14,909 bases of DNA from Solirubrobacteraceae bacterium (GTDB lineage Bacteria > Actinomycetota > Thermoleophilia > Solirubrobacterales > Solirubrobacteraceae): the NCBI GenBank assembly GCA_030038955.1, contig JASHQV010000389.1, positions 1-14,909 of the forward strand, in the 5' to 3' direction. Made by a program: the position numbers and the translations under genes. The notes under the pieces were generated by a model. The model was given only the letters and a program-made list of their open reading frames with translations. It did no database searches and was not told where the DNA came from. This document shows, in pieces, positions 12,237 to 14,909 of this stretch; position 1 is the first letter of the stretch; each line of letters opens with the position of its first letter.

Positions 12237-13907
12237 ATGTCCACTGGCGGTGGGGACTTGCAGGCCGACGTGATCGTCGTCGGGGCGGGCCTGGCCGGGC
12301 TCGTTGCCACCGCCGAGCTGGCCGATGCCGGTCGCCGCGTGCTGCTGCTCGACCAGGAGCCCGAGCAGTCGCTCGGCGGCCAGGCATTCTGGTCGCTTGG
12401 CGGGCTGTTCCTCGTCGACAGCCCGGAGCAGCGGCGTGCGCGGATCCGCGACTCGTTCGAGCTGGCGTGGGCGGATTGGCTGGGCAGCGCCGCGTTCGAC
12501 CGCCCCGAGGACGAGTGGCCGCGACGCTTTGCACGCGCCTACGTCGAGTTCGCCGCAACCGAGAAGCGCGACTGGCTGTACGCGATGGGGCTGCGGGTGA
12601 TGCCGAGCCCCGCCTGGGCTGAGCGCGGCAGCGGCGACGCCAGCGGCCACGGCAACTCGGTGCCGCGCTTCCACATCACCTGGGGAACCGGCCCGGGCGT
12701 GGTGGCGCCGTTCGAGCGTCGCGTGCGCGCCGCGCATGAGCGGGGGCTCGTGCGGTTCGGCTTCCGCCACCGGGTCGATGAGCTGCTGGCCGAGGGCGGC
12801 ACCGTGCAGGGCGTCGGCGGCTCGGTGCTCGAGCCAAGCCGGATCAGGCGCGGCGAGGACAGCTCGCGCGAGGTCGTCGGCGAGTTCTCCGCGCGCGCGG
12901 GCGCGGTGCTGATCGCCAGCGGTGGCATCGGCCACAACTTCGAGCTCGTGCGGCGGGCGTGGCCGGAGCGCCTCGGACCGCCGCCGCAGCACCTGATCTC
13001 CGGCGTACCGGCGCACGTCGACGGGCGCATGCTGGAGATCGCCGAGCGGGCCGGGGCCAGCGTGATCGGACGCGATCGGATGTGGCACTACGTCGAGGGG
13101 ATCCGCAACTGGAGCCCGATCTGGTCGGGCCACGGGATCCGCATCCTGCCGGCGCCGTCCTCGATGTGGTTCGATGCCCGCGGCCGGCGCCTGCCGGCGC
13201 CGCTGTACCCGGGCTTCGACACGCTGGCGACGCTCCGCTACATCGGCCAGAGCGGCTACGACCACAGCTGGTTCATCCTCAACCGGCGGATCATCGCCCG
13301 CGAGTTCGCGCTGTCGGGCTCGGAGCAGAATCCGGACATCACCGGGCGCAGCGTCCGGGAGACGCTGCGCCAGCGCCTGCTGCCGGGCGTTCCCGGCCCG
13401 ATCCAGAGGTTCCTCGACTACGGCCCCGACTTCGTCGTGGAGCGCGACCTCCGGGACCTCGTCGACGGGATGAACCGGCTGACCGACGAGCCGCTGCTCG
13501 AGCTCGCCGAGATCGAGCCGCAGATCGTCGCCCGCGATCGCCAGGTCGACAACCCCTACTGCAAGGACTTCCAGGTGATCGCGATCCGCGCTGGCCGGCG
13601 CTACCTGCCCGACCGCCTCAGCCGGATCGCGGCGCCGCACCGGATCCTCGATCCGGCGGCTGGGCCGCTGATCGCGGTCAAGCTGAACATCCTCACGCGC
13701 AAGACGCTGGGCGGTCTGCAGACCGACCTCGACGCGCGCGTGCTGACCGGGGAGGGCCAGCCGTTCCCGGGTCTGTACGCAGCCGGCGAGGTGGCTGGCT
13801 TCGGCGGCGGCGGCATGCACGGCTACAACGCGCTCGAGGGCACGTTCCTCGGCGGCTGCCTGTTCTCCGGGCGGGTGGCCGGACGGGCGATCGCTCGGGC
13901 GCTGTAG
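12237..13907 (+). CDS. FAD-binding dehydrogenase, fumarate reductase/KstD-like flavoprotein
   Basis: A 556-residue flavoprotein of the FAD_binding_2 superfamily, close in layout to the mycobacterial 'FAD-binding dehydrogenase' (Rv0785-type) and related to 3-ketosteroid dehydrogenases and fumarate reductase subunits. Seen: N-terminal dinucleotide motif VIVVGAGLAGLVATAELA (Gly16, Gly18, Gly21), then LLLDQEPEQSLGGQAFWSLGG. The second FAD contact near the C-terminus is GLYAAGEVAGFGGGGMHG, followed by ALEGTFLGGCLFSGRVAG. No heme, Fe-S or membrane motif is visible. The electron acceptor and substrate are unknown. I prefer ATG 12237: an upstream GTG (12198) adds 13 unconserved residues and lies inside the inverted repeat. 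No Shine-Dalgarno is seen, so a leaderless or near-leaderless message is possible. Confidence 0.88.
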   Translation: MSTGGGDLQADVIVVGAGLAGLVATAELADAGRRVLLLDQEPEQSLGGQAFWSLGGLFLVDSPEQRRARIRDSFELAWADWLGSAAFDRPEDEWPRRFARAYVEFAATEKRDWLYAMGLRVMPSPAWAERGSGDASGHGNSVPRFHITWGTGPGVVAPFERRVRAAHERGLVRFGFRHRVDELLAEGGTVQGVGGSVLEPSRIRRGEDSSREVVGEFSARAGAVLIASGGIGHNFELVRRAWPERLGPPPQHLISGVPAHVDGRMLEIAERAGASVIGRDRMWHYVEGIRNWSPIWSGHGIRILPAPSSMWFDARGRRLPAPLYPGFDTLATLRYIGQSGYDHSWFILNRRIIAREFALSGSEQNPDITGRSVRETLRQRLLPGVPGPIQRFLDYGPDFVVERDLRDLVDGMNRLTDEPLLELAEIEPQIVARDRQVDNPYCKDFQVIAIRAGRRYLPDRLSRIAAPHRILDPAAGPLIAVKLNILTRKTLGGLQTDLDARVLTGEGQPFPGLYAAGEVAGFGGGGMHGYNALEGTFLGGCLFSGRVAGRAIARAL

Positions 13908-13912
13908 CTGCT

Positions 13913-13971
13913 GCGCGGTCGAGGACGCGTTTAACGGGCTCCTGGCCCGCTAAACGCGTCCTCGACCGCGC
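13913..13971. terminator. Long hairpin, 27-bp stem, after the FAD dehydrogenase
   Basis: Bases 13913-13939 and 13945-13971 are inverted copies over 27 positions with one mismatch (A13934 opposite C13950) and a 5-nt loop TCCTG. It begins 5 bp after the dehydrogenase stop and ends 39 bp before the stop of the convergent Ddn-family gene. A bidirectional terminator is the simplest role. The stem is unusually long and there is no T-tract. Confidence 0.6.
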
Positions 13972-14010
13972 CTGGACGCCGGCACGCCCAGATGCGCGAT
14001 GTCTGGCAGC

Positions 14011-14457
14011 TCAGGTCTGCGGCTCGAGCACGAACAGCGGGATCAGCCGGTCCGTTCGCGTCTGGTACTCGGCGTACGGCGGGTAGGCGGCGACCGCCCG
14101 CTCCCACCACTGCGCCCGCTCGTCTCCGTGGATCTCGCGGGCGAAGTAGTCGCCACGCTCGGTGCCGTCCCAGACCTCGACGTGATCGTCGGCGCGGATG
14201 TTGCCGACCCAGCGGGGGTTCTGGGGGGCGCCGCCGCGCGAGCCGACGGCCAGGTAGACGCCGTCGTGCTCGACCCGCATCAGCGGCGTCCGGTGCAGCT
14301 TGCCGCTGCGGGCGCCGCGGTTGATGACGATCACCACCGGCAGCCCCGTCTGTGCGTGCCTCGTGCCCTCGCGGCCACCCGTGCGCGACCACGTCTCGAC
14401 CTGATCGCGGATCCAGTCGACGTTGGGAGGCGGTGCATACTCGCCTTGCAGGGGCAT
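14011..14457 (-). CDS. Nitroreductase/quinone reductase of the F420-dependent Ddn family
   Basis: A 148-residue split-beta-barrel protein of the deazaflavin-dependent nitroreductase group (Ddn/FQR type), which uses reduced F420 to reduce quinones or xenobiotics. Family features: GLPVVIVINRGARSGKLHRTPLM (38-60), where RGARSGKLH matches the usual 'TTGRKSG..R' F420-binding segment; VYLAVGSRGGAPQNPRWVGNI (67-87), matching the 'GG.P.HP.W..NL' motif; and a C-terminal AAYPPYAEYQTRTDRLIPLFVLEP. The length is typical. A TAGGAT six bases before the ATG may be a ribosome site or a -10 of a leaderless message. It implies an F420-making host but does not tell the physiological acceptor. Confidence 0.88.
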   Translation of the reverse strand: MPLQGEYAPPPNVDWIRDQVETWSRTGGREGTRHAQTGLPVVIVINRGARSGKLHRTPLMRVEHDGVYLAVGSRGGAPQNPRWVGNIRADDHVEVWDGTERGDYFAREIHGDERAQWWERAVAAYPPYAEYQTRTDRLIPLFVLEPQT

Positions 14458-14463
14458 GCCTCG

Positions 14464-14469
14464 ATCCTA
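14464..14469 (-). promoter_or_regulatory. TAGGAT element six bases before the Ddn-family ATG
   Basis: On the minus strand the order is TAGGAT, CGAGGC, ATG. The hexamer fits the TANNNT -10 pattern at a distance that would put the transcription start at the ATG. AGGA is also at an acceptable ribosome-site distance. No -35 is recognisable, so the two readings cannot be separated here. Confidence 0.3.
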
Positions 14470-14548
14470 GCGTGGGGGCTGCCTGTGGCGCCTATCGGCG
14501 CGGCGGCGGCAATCGTCTCACGTCGAGCGCTCAGTAGGGTGCTGTGCG

Positions 14549-14909
14549 ATGCCGATGCGGATCGTCTACACCCACACCGACGAGGCGCCGGCGCTGGCGA
14601 CCCAGTCGCTGCTGCCGATCGTGCGCGCGTTCGCCGCCACCGCCGGCGTCGAGCTGGAGCTCCGCGACATCTCGCTGACAGGGCGAATCCTCGCGCAGTT
14701 CGGGGATCTGCTGAGCTCCGAGCAGCGGGTGACGGACGCGCTCGCAGAGCTCGGCGCGCTCGCCAAGACGCCGGACGCGAACATCATCAAGCTGCCCAAC
14801 ATCAGCGCCTCGGTGCCGCAGCTGAAGGCCGCGATCGCCGAGCTTCAGAAGCAGGGCTACCGGCTCCCGGACTACGTCGACGAGCCGGCCACCGACGAGC
14901 AGCGCGAGG
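14549..14909 (+). CDS. icd: Monomeric NADP-dependent isocitrate dehydrogenase, N-terminal part
   Basis: The frame is open from ATG 14549 to the window end, giving the first 120 residues of an enzyme usually about 740 long. Monomeric ICDH oxidatively decarboxylates isocitrate to 2-oxoglutarate, making NADPH in the TCA cycle. The N-terminal signature is strong: IVYTHTDEAPALATQSLLPI, then VELELRDISLTGRILAQFGD and IIKLPNISASVPQLKAAI, ending with GYRLPDYVDEPATDEQ. A second ATG at 14555 would give a two-residue-shorter product. AGGG nine bases upstream serves the first, and TAGGGT at 14535-14540 could instead be a -10. It is divergent from the Ddn-family gene across 91 bp. Confidence 0.95.
   Translation, partial: MPMRIVYTHTDEAPALATQSLLPIVRAFAATAGVELELRDISLTGRILAQFGDLLSSEQRVTDALAELGALAKTPDANIIKLPNISASVPQLKAAIAELQKQGYRLPDYVDEPATDEQRE

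Noticed and set aside
12183..13820. A 545-codon open frame on the minus strand antisense to the FAD dehydrogenase
   Set aside because: Same shadow effect. The sense strand has both FAD motifs in the right order and the antisense product has no domain.

Overview
The window is very GC-rich DNA with tightly packed genes on both strands and G/C-ending codons throughout. Several families point to an actinobacterium: an F420-dependent Ddn-type reductase, a monomeric NADP isocitrate dehydrogenase, a KstD-like FAD dehydrogenase, and a lytic transglycosylase joined to an NlpC/P60-like domain. A secreted protein with a repeated 'SCPS..LCVAVD' motif resembles secreted proteins I associate with Solirubrobacterales/Thermoleophilia. 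That lineage is an inference from gene content, not a proven placement.

Layout. 1-608 (+) is the C-terminal half of a sedolisin (S53) protease. It converges on a HerA/DUF87 ATPase (681-2585, -) whose N-terminus carries six Thr/Pro heptads and whose 3' end has been tandemly duplicated. About 210 bp upstream of herA hold no clear gene, only a possible gene remnant. Next come a small two-helix membrane protein (2796-3203, -) and, divergent from it, a secreted seven-repeat protein (3306-4370, +). A 42-bp near-palindrome sits between these two. Then follow an acyl-CoA synthetase-like enzyme (4380-6029, +), a class V PLP enzyme without the desulfurase cysteine (6058-7146, +), FdhD (7153-7908, -), an orphan soluble histidine kinase (7995-8762, +), a DUF192 protein (8828-9217, +) and a membrane-anchored cell-wall hydrolase (9231-11201, +). 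The last third holds a class II glutamine amidotransferase (11277-12170, -), a FAD-binding dehydrogenase (12237-13907, +), a Ddn-family reductase (14011-14457, -) and the start of monomeric isocitrate dehydrogenase (14549 to the window end, +).

How the genes relate. The window reads as mixed housekeeping and accessory chromosome, not one obvious multi-gene system. Likely co-transcribed pairs are the seven-repeat protein with the acyl-CoA synthetase (9 bp apart), the synthetase with the PLP enzyme (28 bp), and DUF192 with the wall hydrolase (13 bp). Three divergent promoter regions (3204-3305, 7909-7994, 12171-12236) each contain an inverted repeat that could be an operator. Two convergent gene ends (11202-11276 and 13908-14010) carry strong hairpins. 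No gene-free stretch exceeds about 210 bp. I found no tRNA, rRNA, CRISPR array, insertion sequence or phage gene.

Most worth a second look: the seven Cys-paired repeats with an apparent closing strand; the 42-bp palindrome beside that gene; the uncharacterised N-terminal domain of the wall hydrolase, predicted cytosolic; the 27-bp near-perfect hairpin after the FAD dehydrogenase; and the rearranged surroundings of herA. None of these is evidence by itself of a new system.
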